Of a stretch of 64,000 bases of DNA, positions 34,541 to 42,127 are shown in pieces. This DNA is from Candidatus Pedobacter colombiensis (lineage in GTDB: Bacteria > Bacteroidota > Bacteroidia > Sphingobacteriales > Sphingobacteriaceae): positions 2,170,001-2,234,000 of the forward strand of contig CP119313.1 in NCBI GenBank assembly GCA_029202485.1, read 5' to 3'. The notes below the pieces were generated by a model. That model worked only from the letters and a program-made list of their open reading frames with translations, was not told where the DNA came from and ran no database searches. The translations under genes and the position numbers were made by a program. The number at the start of each line of letters is the position of its first letter. Positions within the stretch are counted from its first letter, which is position 1.

Positions 34541-34975
34541 TTAAATAGGGTTTAATCTATCCTGCAGGTTGTGCTTGCTTTGAACAACTATAGCTGTTAC
34601 GGCCAGTAATACAAATGCGATATTAAAAACTAAATGCTCGCGCCATCCCATCTTTTCCAGTATGCCCCCGCACGAACAAGGGACCCGTTCAGCGAAATTC
34701 AGGATTACAATAATGTAAGCGGTAAACATGGTCATTAAGCTAAAGCTGGCATATAAGCCTGTCACACGAGTAGCATCAAATAACAGCATCAATGAAATGA
34801 TAATTTCTATTGTTGGAACAAGCCATGCGATTATACCAGCATACCCGGTCAATATAGGTGACTGACCAATTTGTACCGTAAATTTTTGGTAGTCTATTAG
34901 CTTATTTGCTACCGCATATAAGAACAGCAGTATGAAGCAGTAAGAAATGAGTTTTACAATAAGTGATTTGTTCAT
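34541..34975 (-). CDS. MauE/DoxX-like redox-associated membrane protein
   Basis: 144 aa with four membrane helices (about 8-27, 45-65, 73-95, 115-135). The motif ERVPCSCGG between helices 3 and 4 is the hallmark of the MauE-like family, thought to support disulfide or redox maturation of partners. Next to a four-cysteine secreted protein this makes a role in its folding likely (inference). The start is ATG 34975. Its promoter region carries three 21-bp-spaced repeats and a TAnnTTTG box. Confidence 0.82.
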   Translation of the reverse strand: MNKSLIVKLISYCFILLFLYAVANKLIDYQKFTVQIGQSPILTGYAGIIAWLVPTIEIIISLMLLFDATRVTGLYASFSLMTMFTAYIIVILNFAERVPCSCGGILEKMGWREHLVFNIAFVLLAVTAIVVQSKHNLQDRLNPI

Positions 34976-35015
34976 GGCTTAAATTATTGGTGAGTAGCAC
35001 AATAATTTTGTGATA

Positions 35016-35080
35016 CAAAGCTATAGTCGCCAAGTTGTTATTTCCGGTCAAAAAGTTGTGATTTCGTTGCAAAAAGTTGT
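35016..35080 (-). promoter_or_regulatory. Promoter with three 21-bp-spaced iterons
   Basis: AAGTTGT occurs at 35032, 35053 and 35074, exactly 21 bp apart (two helical turns), with related flanking ATTTC and TCAAA/GCAAA. On the minus strand, TAGCTTTG (35016-35023) fits the Bacteroidetes TAnnTTTG -7 box. No good TTTG -33 box is at the usual distance, as expected for an activator-dependent promoter. It lies 41 nt before the MauE-like start and just downstream of the araC gene. Confidence 0.6.
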
Positions 35081-35113
35081 GAAAAAATGTCAATTCTAAA
35101 ATTGTAGACACTT

Positions 35114-35452
35114 TCATTCTGTGTCATTTGGACTTTTTGAAACATGGCTGGGGGAAACATGAAAGTACTTTATAAAGGCTGTGGTAAAATTGGCCGGATC
35201 ATGATATCCTACATTTAGCCGCACATCTGCAATACTGTGGCTTCCTTCTTTTAGCATCTCCATAGCCTTATCCATACGTTGTTGCAGAATAAACTTGTGC
35301 ATGGGCACTTTGTATTGCTTTTTAAAGCGTCTTTGTAATGTTGAGGGGCTAAGATTAAACTGCTCAGCAATTCTTTCGATAGAAAGGCTTTCATGTAGAT
35401 TAGCTTCAATATACTCCATGATAATGATGATATGATTGTGTGCTGCCTTCAT
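35114..35452 (-). CDS. AraC-type DNA-binding protein, HTH domain only
   Basis: 112 aa, made only of an AraC HTH domain: IIIIMEYIEANLHESLSIER, then FNLSPSTLQRRFKKQYKVPM and GYHDPANFTTAFIKYFHVSP. No ligand-binding domain is present. The start codon overlaps the histidine-kinase stop by 4 nt (ATGA), so it is translationally coupled to the kinase. It likely binds the three repeats 34 nt downstream of its stop and turns on the MauE-like operon (inference). Confidence 0.9.
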   Translation of the reverse strand: MKAAHNHIIIIMEYIEANLHESLSIERIAEQFNLSPSTLQRRFKKQYKVPMHKFILQQRMDKAMEMLKEGSHSIADVRLNVGYHDPANFTTAFIKYFHVSPSHVSKSPNDTE

Positions 35453-36231
35453 ACCACGTCCTTTATTTCGAGTACTACTTTCGTTCCCCTAAATTTTTCG
35501 GATTTTATTTCAAGTGTGGCATTGATAAGTGCTGCCCTGCTACGCATGTTGGGGATTCCGTAGGTTGGCGCTCCGTAGATTTTTTCCTGGTTCAAGCCTA
35601 TTCCATTGTCTTCAATAGACATACAAAAGCAACCATCTTTTGCTGAAATGGATATGATAATTGTTGAAGCCATTGCATGTTGAGCAATATTGCTGATGGC
35701 TTCGCTGGCAATGCGATACAGGATGATTTTTACCTCATCCGTTAGAATTGGCTCGATCTCGCACTCTACCATATAGTCGATATCTGTCTCTTCCATGATC
35801 AGGACCAGCTGGTCTTTAACCAGGCTTAACAAACTTTGAGACCGGATATATTCAAGGTTAATGGACTGGTTTATGGATGTGATCTTTTCAACGAGGACAT
35901 CGATCTTATTGATTGATTCGACCAGTTCTGGTAAAGCTGAAGGAGCAACTTTTAACAGGTTCATTCGAGTACTGTTCAAAGCATTGCTGATCAATACCGC
36001 TTGTTGCTGAATGTCATCGTGTAGGTGCCTGGATAGTTCGTTAATCCAGCGTTCATATTCATTGATTTTGTCCTTTTGTCCTTCAATTAACAAAAGACTC
36101 TGTGTGCCATATCTCTGGTTTTTCCGATTGCGGAACGAATAAACCATATAGATAAATGCTCCGGTAAGCAAAAGCAGGATTAATGTAAAAGCAACAAAAA
36201 ATAACAATATGGTGCGTTCTGGTATGTACAT
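35449..36231 (-). CDS. Sensor histidine kinase (HisKA_3/NarX-like)
   Basis: 260 aa. One membrane helix lies at residues 9-31, with almost no periplasmic domain. The phospho-acceptor motif is ELSRHLHDDIQQQAVL (residue ~68). N-box EAISNIAQHA (~185) and G-box IEDNGIGL (~210) complete a HATPase domain. This class pairs with LuxR-type response regulators, as found at 37348. With no sensing domain of its own, it may read a signal through the membrane protein at 36235 or the lipoprotein at 36878, which lie just upstream in the operon. Confidence 0.9.
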   Translation of the reverse strand: MYIPERTILLFFVAFTLILLLLTGAFIYMVYSFRNRKNQRYGTQSLLLIEGQKDKINEYERWINELSRHLHDDIQQQAVLISNALNSTRMNLLKVAPSALPELVESINKIDVLVEKITSINQSINLEYIRSQSLLSLVKDQLVLIMEETDIDYMVECEIEPILTDEVKIILYRIASEAISNIAQHAMASTIIISISAKDGCFCMSIEDNGIGLNQEKIYGAPTYGIPNMRSRAALINATLEIKSEKFRGTKVVLEIKDVV

Positions 36232-36234
36232 TCC

Positions 36235-36870
36235 TTACTGAATTAACTTGGGCAAGCACCAAAACCCAAAGCCTATAATTCCATAGGCAATGATATTGGT
36301 GACAATATGCATCGCATTAAGCATGGCAGCGTAATCTTTATTTAATTCTGCAGCCGAATTGAATACTTGCGAATTCAGCAGGTCAACTGTCCAGTAAAAC
36401 ATCAAAGCTGCCGAAAACCAGAAATGAGCGAAGCGGGTCAGCTTTTCGTGCCCCTCTCTATGGGATAAGAAAACCATCATATACAAGCAAAGGCTGATCA
36501 CGACAATTCCACACCACAACAGGAAATAATTGTTGATCAGATCTTCCTGTTGAAGCCAAAAGTAATCATAGACCCCGAAAGCGATTGAAAAATAGCCAAG
36601 CGCGACTATCCACCACTTTTTTAAGCAGGCGGTAAAATACAGGCAGACTGTAAACATTTGAATAATGTCAGTGACATTATAAACATTATGATTGTCGCCT
36701 ATGAAGTATTCAATTCCCGATGCTGTAAGCTCACTAACAAAACTGATTAAGATTAAAACATAGAATATCCTTGCCGGTTGTTCCATTATTCGCAGGCGTA
36801 CAGCTCCCAGCCAGATGACGATCAGCAAGCATAGCAGGTAAACACCGTAAAGGATAAAATTCAATAACAT
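36235..36870 (-). CDS. Polytopic membrane protein, possible signal receptor
   Basis: 211 aa from ATG 36870 (MLLNFILYGVYLL), 7 nt after the lipoprotein stop. The frame extends to 36957 but would overlap that gene by 80 nt. Six or so membrane helices fill the sequence (LLCLLIVIWLGAV; IFYVLILISFVSEL; FTVCLYFTACL; LWCGIVVISLCLYMMVF; AYGIIGFGFWCLP). It is 3 nt upstream of the kinase, so the two probably form one receptor unit. No family recognised. Confidence 0.78.
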   Translation of the reverse strand: MLLNFILYGVYLLCLLIVIWLGAVRLRIMEQPARIFYVLILISFVSELTASGIEYFIGDNHNVYNVTDIIQMFTVCLYFTACLKKWWIVALGYFSIAFGVYDYFWLQQEDLINNYFLLWCGIVVISLCLYMMVFLSHREGHEKLTRFAHFWFSAALMFYWTVDLLNSQVFNSAAELNKDYAAMLNAMHIVTNIIAYGIIGFGFWCLPKLIQ

Positions 36871-36877
36871 GGTTGAA

Positions 36878-37327
36878 TCAGAAACAGATTGGCGGACATG
36901 GTTTGGCCCGATCAAGGGCATAATTTGAATTGTAATAAACAGTATGGCCTGCATCATTTATGCCTGTTACCACAATAGTTAAAGCCGTTGATGAGAAACC
37001 CGTAGGGATGCCGAATTTACCTGAATTGACATAGGGCAAGGTATGTCCAAGTGCGATCTTCACCTCTTTAATATGAGTATCAGTAAGGTATTGGCGCAAC
37101 GCTTCTGCATCTATGGACCAGGAAAGTAATGTATCGGGTCGTTCTGAACTGTAACTTGCAATGTAGCTTGCCGTCATCCTGTCCGCGGAATCTCGGGGAA
37201 TAAAACAATCACCGGGCACTTCTTGCCGGGATGAGGTGGTTGTTCTTTTAACAGTACCGTTTTTTTCTTGTGGTGAATTGCAGGCTGCTAAAAATGTCAG
37301 TGTGCTGAGTAGATAAATTAGTTTCAT
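36878..37327 (-). CDS. Lipoprotein, unknown function
   Basis: 149 aa. A lipoprotein signal ends STLTFLAAC-NS (Cys 16). A Thr/Ser/Arg linker follows, then a folded part with LSWSIDAEALRQYLTDTHIK and STALTIVVTGINDAGHTVYY, ending with DRAKPCPPICF, a CPPIC motif at the very end. It stands between the response regulator (20 nt) and the membrane receptor (7 nt) in one operon. It could be the periplasmic or surface sensor of the kinase (inference). Confidence 0.8.
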   Translation of the reverse strand: MKLIYLLSTLTFLAACNSPQEKNGTVKRTTTSSRQEVPGDCFIPRDSADRMTASYIASYSSERPDTLLSWSIDAEALRQYLTDTHIKEVKIALGHTLPYVNSGKFGIPTGFSSTALTIVVTGINDAGHTVYYNSNYALDRAKPCPPICF

Positions 37328-37347
37328 GTCTGTATGTGTTAGATTGG

Positions 37348-38001
37348 TTAAATGTTGATGATGCCAAGCTTAATTGCTTCAAGCGTCAGGCCGACCCTGG
37401 TGCTCACATTGAGTTTTTTAAAACACTTGCTTCGATAGTTTTCTACTGTCTTGGCACTTATATTCATAAGCCTTGCAATTTCAGGGTAAGACAGATCAGA
37501 CCCCGCGTGTTTGATGAACTGCCTTTCTTTTTCCGAAAGGTTGAATACTTTGGTTTTATGGTTCATTATGCTTTCAAACATGTTGACATCTGCATCTTTG
37601 GTGTAGGCAAAGCCGGTAGTTGCAATAGCAACAACAGCCTGGTACAGCTCTTCATAGCCATACTGCTTAGACAGGTATCCATTAGCACCAAGATGTAAAG
37701 CCTTCATAATCGTTTGCTCGTTGTGGTGCATGGTGTATATCAGACAAGGCAGACTTTTACCAAATGTTTTCCTGATCTTTTTAAGAAGTGTCAGTCCATC
37801 CATCTTAGGCATGGATATATCAATGATGCAGATATTTGGTAATGGAACCGTTTCATGTAGGTAATTAATGAGGTCATTCCCATTATCTGTACTATAAATC
37901 ACATGTGTATTTCCTTTTGAATCAAGAAAGTCACAGACGGACTCCCGTACACCTTTCTGATCTTCGACATAAGCAATTCGAGTAGAGTTCCATAGGTTCA
38001 T
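37348..38001 (-). CDS. NarL/LuxR-family response regulator
   Basis: 217 aa from ATG 38001 (MNLWNSTRIAYVEDQKG); the frame opens at 38031. The receiver domain covers about 5-125, with phospho-acceptor Asp in CIIDISMPKMDGLTLL and the Lys in GYLSKQY. The LuxR HTH is about 150-213 (LSYPEIARLMNISAKTVENY). First gene of the leftward regulatory operon and cognate partner of the kinase at 35449. A perfect 16-bp hairpin lies 54 nt upstream. Confidence 0.92.
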   Translation of the reverse strand: MNLWNSTRIAYVEDQKGVRESVCDFLDSKGNTHVIYSTDNGNDLINYLHETVPLPNICIIDISMPKMDGLTLLKKIRKTFGKSLPCLIYTMHHNEQTIMKALHLGANGYLSKQYGYEELYQAVVAIATTGFAYTKDADVNMFESIMNHKTKVFNLSEKERQFIKHAGSDLSYPEIARLMNISAKTVENYRSKCFKKLNVSTRVGLTLEAIKLGIINI

Positions 38002-38054
38002 ATAGGTAAATCTATTGGAGGAGATATACAAAACATATCTTTTCCTTCGATATT

Positions 38055-38090
38055 TTCAAAACAGGGGGGAAATCTCCCCCCTGTTTTGAA
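38055..38090. repeat. Perfect 16-bp palindrome in divergent promoter region
   Basis: Two exact 16-nt arms (38055-38070 and 38075-38090) with GGGGGG/CCCCCC cores and a 4-nt loop AATC. It lies in the 292-bp gap between the leftward response regulator and rightward rteC, where a terminator for either gene is not expected. It looks like a terminator by shape; as an attenuator or cargo-border scar it would affect the response-regulator leader. Confidence 0.75.
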
Positions 38091-38293
38091 CTTTCTGAAA
38101 ATTATGCAAGATAAATTCAATAAATTCCGGTAGACTATTCTCACTGCTGCGTGACTTTTGTAATACTTCAATTGAAAATGAAATACTTCAACTGTGTTTT
38201 GAAGTGATTCGAGCAATTGGACCGCAAGCATATTCTTTTAATAATCATAGCCTAATGCAACTTTGACTCAATCAGAATCAACCCTATACAGCT

Positions 38294-39142
38294 ATGATAC
38301 AATTTGCCAACCAATTACAAGATGAGATGGAGCATGCCCTGGATCAGGTAACCATCAGGCCGGAGCGGGAAGCACTTAAGGCAAGAAACAGTTTTGAGAT
38401 CGTAAACGATGCACTGCACAAGCTAAAGGACTTTATCAAAGTTTATGAGTTTACCAGCATCGAAGAAGAGATCCATTTTTTCAAAGAGATCAAGCCGAGG
38501 TTTTATCACCTGCTGATTTACTTTGGTGAACTAACTGCTATTGAAAGCCGGAAGCCCATTGGAGATAACGATACATTGGTAGCTTATTTGCGAAAGATAA
38601 TCGACCGAAACAGTGAGTTTATTGACCATCATCAGCTGCTACACAGTTATTATAACTTAGGCTATACAGAGGAAGATGAGCGGTTTTTTCTTAGAAGTTC
38701 CATTCATCAGTCTTTATACCCGCAATACAGCGTTGATCTGGACACTACCTTTTCTACCAAAAGCAGCGCAGTACTATCAAAGCTCATGGCCTTTGAGAAA
38801 GTAAACGACCTCTTAGGGCGAGAAATCGAATATCTGAAAAGAGGTCCTGACGCTCCGGTTAGTACACCGGATACAAAGAAAGATGCGGTTGTATGGACAG
38901 ACAGCAAGTCTGACCTAATCGAACTGGCTTATGCCCTTCATTCTAGGGGGTCTATCAATAGTGGTAGGTGTCAGGTTCAGCAAATCATAAGCATCTTAGA
39001 AATTGCTTTCAAAGTAAAGACCGGCAATTTCTATCGCACCTTTCAGAGTATGCGACTGAGGAAAAAGAACAGAACGGCATACCTGGATGCTGTCAGAGAA
39101 AGTTTGATCAAAAGAATGGATGATCCTGATCTTTTATTCTAA
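38294..39142 (+). CDS. rteC: RteC-family ICE regulator
   Basis: 282 aa. It matches the RteC outline: N-terminal helical half (FIKVYEFTSIEEEIHFFKEI; RFYHLLIYFGELTAIE), LHSYYNLGYTEEDERFF in the middle, and a C-terminal DNA-binding-type half (LIELAYALHSRGSINSGRCQ; TFQSMRLRKKNRTAYLDAV). In CTnDOT, RteC activates excision genes by binding an inverted repeat. Here it lies directly upstream of the tra operon and next to an operon with a NarL-type two-component pair instead of RteA/RteB. Confidence 0.88.
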   Translation: MIQFANQLQDEMEHALDQVTIRPEREALKARNSFEIVNDALHKLKDFIKVYEFTSIEEEIHFFKEIKPRFYHLLIYFGELTAIESRKPIGDNDTLVAYLRKIIDRNSEFIDHHQLLHSYYNLGYTEEDERFFLRSSIHQSLYPQYSVDLDTTFSTKSSAVLSKLMAFEKVNDLLGREIEYLKRGPDAPVSTPDTKKDAVVWTDSKSDLIELAYALHSRGSINSGRCQVQQIISILEIAFKVKTGNFYRTFQSMRLRKKNRTAYLDAVRESLIKRMDDPDLLF

Positions 39143-39174
39143 TTACAGCAATCAGCTTAAATATTCTTTTGGAG

Positions 39175-39203
39175 GCGGGTGGTTAAAATCACCCGCTTTT
39201 TTT
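39175..39203 (+). terminator. Rho-independent terminator of rteC
   Basis: GCGGGTG (39175-39181) / CACCCGC (39190-39196), 8-nt loop, followed by seven T. It lies 32 nt after the rteC stop. Confidence 0.9.
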
Positions 39204-39326
39204 ATGCTTTATGCGCTAAATGAAAAATGGAGAATTTTTAGTCCCTAATTTTTAAAAAATGGTACTCCATCCATAGTGTAAATTTTACTGCCGGCATTTT
39301 TGTATAGCCATCCTTTACCTACATGT

Positions 39327-39374
39327 GTATATCAGCGCCAATTTAGCTTGAATGACAAGGGATCTGGCGCATAC
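39327..39374. promoter_or_regulatory. Inverted repeat upstream of tra operon, candidate operator
   Basis: GCGCCA (39335-39340) and TGGCGC (39365-39370) with outer GTAT / ATAC, separated by 24 nt, about 150 bp before the first tra gene. The half-site spacing is that of a dimer binding two turns apart, which would suit RteC encoded just upstream. Confidence 0.4.
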
Positions 39375-39464
39375 AACACTACTTTCTGAGTAAGAAATTC
39401 ATCCGTAAAATTTCCTGAAAATATTTTTTTGGTACTCCTGCTGCGGTGTAAAAAAAGCCTTTCA

Positions 39465-39504
39465 GCCTGCACCAACTTTGTATCGTTCAATGTGATAAAC
39501 GATA
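39465..39504 (+). promoter_or_regulatory. Probable tra promoter and leader hairpin
   Basis: CAACTTTG at 39472-39479 is close to the TAnnTTTG -7 box, and a leader hairpin follows immediately: TATCGTT (39481-39487) / AACGATA (39498-39504). The first tra-operon ATG is at 39518. The box is imperfect, so this is a tentative call. Confidence 0.4.
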
Positions 39505-39517
39505 AAAAAATAAAACC

Positions 39518-39973
39518 ATGAAAGAGCTACTAACAAACATTACCTGGCCTCAATACCTCTTAGCGATGGTGGTACTGGCCGCGATTTATTATACAGTGGT
39601 GTTCCTGCTGTATTTCAGAAAGGACTTATCCAAAAAGATAAAGTCAGCAAGACAAGGGAATGAAGAATACCCTGAAGAAGAATTGGAAAACAACGCGCAG
39701 GATGCGCCTGAAGATTCACAGGGTGAGCTGATGGATCATCTGGAAAGCACGGTGTACGATATAGAGCATAGCATACTGGAGCCGGGAAAAAAGGCAACCA
39801 AACAGGAGCTGCTTGAGCAGCTTCAGACAAGAGTTGCAAGCTTTGGCGGGTTAAGTCGCCCCGGCTACCGCTATGCCCTGAATAATTTCATTATAGAAAA
39901 AGCAAAAGAAAATTGCGGGGCGGATTTTAGTGAGGAGGAACTGGAAGCGGCATGGGATAATCTGCCCCGCTAA
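39518..39973 (+). CDS. First gene of tra operon, membrane-anchored acidic protein
   Basis: 151 aa. One membrane helix at residues 12-33 (YLLAMVVLAAIYYTVVFLLY), then a basic patch and a very acidic linker (EEYPEEELENNAQDAPEDSQ). The C-terminal part is helical (GYRYALNNFIIEKAKENCG; EEELEAAWDNL). Proteins like this commonly stand just before traE in Bacteroidetes ICEs. Role in the transfer apparatus is inferred from place only. Confidence 0.78.
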   Translation: MKELLTNITWPQYLLAMVVLAAIYYTVVFLLYFRKDLSKKIKSARQGNEEYPEEELENNAQDAPEDSQGELMDHLESTVYDIEHSILEPGKKATKQELLEQLQTRVASFGGLSRPGYRYALNNFIIEKAKENCGADFSEEELEAAWDNLPR

Positions 39974-40123
39974 AGTATTGTCCGGTAAAAATTGGTGTAG
40001 GGTTTCATAGGTGATGTAGGAGAAACCGGGCATAAGGGAAAGGGCAGCCAGAGTGAGGATGGGGAATGTGGTTCAGGAGGTTGCCCTCCCTTTTTTAACA
40101 AGGAAATTTTAATAGAAACGAAG

Positions 40124-40462
40124 ATGAAGAGGATAAAGATGAGAAGGGAAATTTCTACAAACAGAATTTCAAAAAAAGGATTGCTTACAGGATTGCTGTT
40201 ACTGGCTATCCTCACAAGTTATGGTCAGGGTGGCAATGACGGCATTGACGCTGCCAACAGAGAAGTACGCAGCTACTTCAACTCAGGCACTAATCTGATG
40301 TATGCTATTGGCGCTATTCTGGGCCTGATCGGGGCAATCAAGGTTTATCAGAAGTGGAATAACGGAGATCCCGACACGAGCAAAGTAGCAAGCGCGTGGT
40401 TTGGTAGCTGTGTGTTTTTGGTCATAGTTGCTACAGTGATCCGTTCATTTTTCGGCATATAG
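40124..40462 (+). CDS. traE: Conjugative transfer protein TraE (DUF4134)
   Basis: 112 aa; an alternative ATG at 40139 would shorten the leader by five residues. A signal peptide ends near LTSYGQGG. The core is LMYAIGAILGLIGAIKVYQK, a short hydrophilic loop (WNNGDPDTSKVASAWFG) and CVFLVIVATVIRSFFG: a two-helix VirB2-like pilin layout typical of DUF4134. It is expected in the inner membrane or pilus base. Confidence 0.9.
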   Translation: MKRIKMRREISTNRISKKGLLTGLLLLAILTSYGQGGNDGIDAANREVRSYFNSGTNLMYAIGAILGLIGAIKVYQKWNNGDPDTSKVASAWFGSCVFLVIVATVIRSFFGI

Positions 40463-40473
40463 AACTGGTGGAA

Positions 40474-40902
40474 ATGGAAGCTATACTTCAACAAAAACTG
40501 CACGATTACATCGTAAGCCATAACCCTGAACTGCTGTTAAAGCTTCAGGAGAATTTTTCGCTGACCACCTATATCAGTGATAAGGTCGCAGTAACGATGG
40601 CGATGGTAAAAAGCCTGATCCAAGAAGGCAGAACGCCTTACGACATTGAAGAACTTGCGCTACAGGAAATGACAGCGGAACTCCGGCCTTCAAAATTCTT
40701 ATACCTGAAAAATATACTGGAAGAAGAATTTCCAGATGAATATAACAAGTTCAGTGAGGCTGGTGTGCTCACTTATGAGCTGGTTAACCTGATAGATGCC
40801 TGTCAGGAAATCTTTCAAAACGCTGAGTTTTCAGAGGCCAACGAAGATAACCGCTTCCTGCGCTACGCAGTGATTGCCCAGGTACATGATTACCTGCTTT
40901 AA
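40474..40902 (+). CDS. Helical tra-operon protein, unknown function
   Basis: 142 aa from ATG 40474 (MEAILQQKLHDYIVSHNPEL); a GTG two codons earlier is possible. Soluble, nearly all helical and acidic. It lies between traE (11 nt) and traF (11 nt), in the place where many Bacteroidetes ICEs have a small uncharacterised gene. No domain recognised. Confidence 0.78.
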   Translation: MEAILQQKLHDYIVSHNPELLLKLQENFSLTTYISDKVAVTMAMVKSLIQEGRTPYDIEELALQEMTAELRPSKFLYLKNILEEEFPDEYNKFSEAGVLTYELVNLIDACQEIFQNAEFSEANEDNRFLRYAVIAQVHDYLL

Positions 40903-40913
40903 AAATCGAAGCT

Positions 40914-41249
40914 ATGACAAACAGTGTGTATCAGATCAACAAAGGGATAAACCAAAGCATCCAGTTTAAAGGCTTACGGGCACAATACATCTGGTATTTA
41001 GGAGGCGGGATAATAGTGTTGCTCATCTTATTCGCCTTCATGTATATCATAGGCTTGCCGCCCTACATCTGCATTGCAACTATTGCCGCAATAGGGACTT
41101 TTTTAGGTACGCAGATTTATGCAATGAGCAATAAATATGGAGAACATGGCTTGATGAAAGCGATGGCGCGAAAGATGGTTCCAAAATCAATTAAAGTAAC
41201 CAGCAGAAAAGTATTTATCAAACCGAACTCATCGGTTCAAACAAAATAG
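40914..41249 (+). CDS. traF: Conjugative transfer protein TraF (DUF4133)
   Basis: 111 aa. It begins MTNSVYQINKGINQSIQFKG, the DUF4133 signature, then two membrane helices (about 26-48 and 53-72) and a basic C-terminus. VirB3-like inner-membrane component of the transfer channel. It is 2 nt before the next gene. Confidence 0.92.
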   Translation: MTNSVYQINKGINQSIQFKGLRAQYIWYLGGGIIVLLILFAFMYIIGLPPYICIATIAAIGTFLGTQIYAMSNKYGEHGLMKAMARKMVPKSIKVTSRKVFIKPNSSVQTK

Positions 41250-41251
41250 CA

Positions 41252-42064
41252 ATGGAAACGCAATTACCTATACACGAAATCAACGGAACCTCCTTCCTGG
41301 TGGATGTGCAAAAAGGCGAACTTAAGGAAGCGGGTAATCCGGATAACACCATAGCTTTTGCTGACATGCGATACAATGAAGAGGGTTACGGCTTTAGTTA
41401 TGACCCTTTAACAAAAAATCTTCCTGAATGGAATCGCCTTTATAAGCCAGAAATTGAATTGATACAAGTACCTCATATGGTTGAACTCGATCCCGCTGGT
41501 ATGGCTGCCAAATATGGAAAGACTTTACAAGAGGTATCAGGCAAAACAGACTTTGAGGTAATAGTAGATCAAGAAGTTTTAGCGATGAGAATGAAAGGCA
41601 AGTTACCTACTATTGATATTGCCGGTCATTTATTCTACGTGGACATCCGCTGTGATCGTTTACGTCCAAAGGATGACTTTTCGACAATGGGGATCAGTAT
41701 CTCTGAAATTGAAGAGTATCAATATCGTGATGGCGATACGTACGTATTTACTTATGATCCCAAAACACATCGGGCTAGAGAAATAGATCCAGAAAAGATG
41801 ACCACCATCCCCAAAGATCTTTTATTTATTGAAATTCCAATACCGAAACTACTTGATCCTGTTGGATATGCTAGAAAAACCGGATGTCATGTCACCGAAT
41901 TATTAATGAATACGCCTTTAAAAGAACTCCATCAGGCAAGAACCATTCCCTGGAAAGAAACAGGTTTACTGATACTAATTAAGGAAAATGCAAATAAAAA
42001 TAGACATCAGGTGAAGCAATCACAAAAGAAACGAACCGGGCGCAGCAAACGCAAAGGCATCTGA
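41252..42064 (+). CDS. Tra-operon protein with internal duplication, unknown function
   Basis: 270 aa built of two similar halves. Each has a [I/V]-x-GxxFxVD-type start (INGTSFLVDV at ~10; IAGHLFYVDIRCDRL at ~125), a GYGFSYDPLTKN / DTYVFTYDPKTHR strand, then a [LD]P[AV]G-A-K-G helix (LDPAGMAAKYGKTL; LDPVGYARKTGCHV). A basic tail (QKKRTGRSKRKG) ends the protein. It stands between traF and traG. Function unknown; DNA binding by the tail is possible. Confidence 0.78.
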   Translation: METQLPIHEINGTSFLVDVQKGELKEAGNPDNTIAFADMRYNEEGYGFSYDPLTKNLPEWNRLYKPEIELIQVPHMVELDPAGMAAKYGKTLQEVSGKTDFEVIVDQEVLAMRMKGKLPTIDIAGHLFYVDIRCDRLRPKDDFSTMGISISEIEEYQYRDGDTYVFTYDPKTHRAREIDPEKMTTIPKDLLFIEIPIPKLLDPVGYARKTGCHVTELLMNTPLKELHQARTIPWKETGLLILIKENANKNRHQVKQSQKKRTGRSKRKGI

Positions 42065-42127
42065 GTAAAAAGATGTGAACGGTAAGGACAAGGTTGAAGA
42101 GTATAAATAGTGTGTAAATAAAGTGTG

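Noticed and set aside
35032..35080. CRISPR-like repeat at the 21-bp iterons
   Set aside because: Only three 7-bp units with related spacers; far too short for a CRISPR array.
36871..36957. Longer start for the membrane protein at 36235
   Set aside because: It would overlap the lipoprotein gene by 80 nt; the ATG at 36870 lies 7 nt after its stop and begins directly with a membrane helix.
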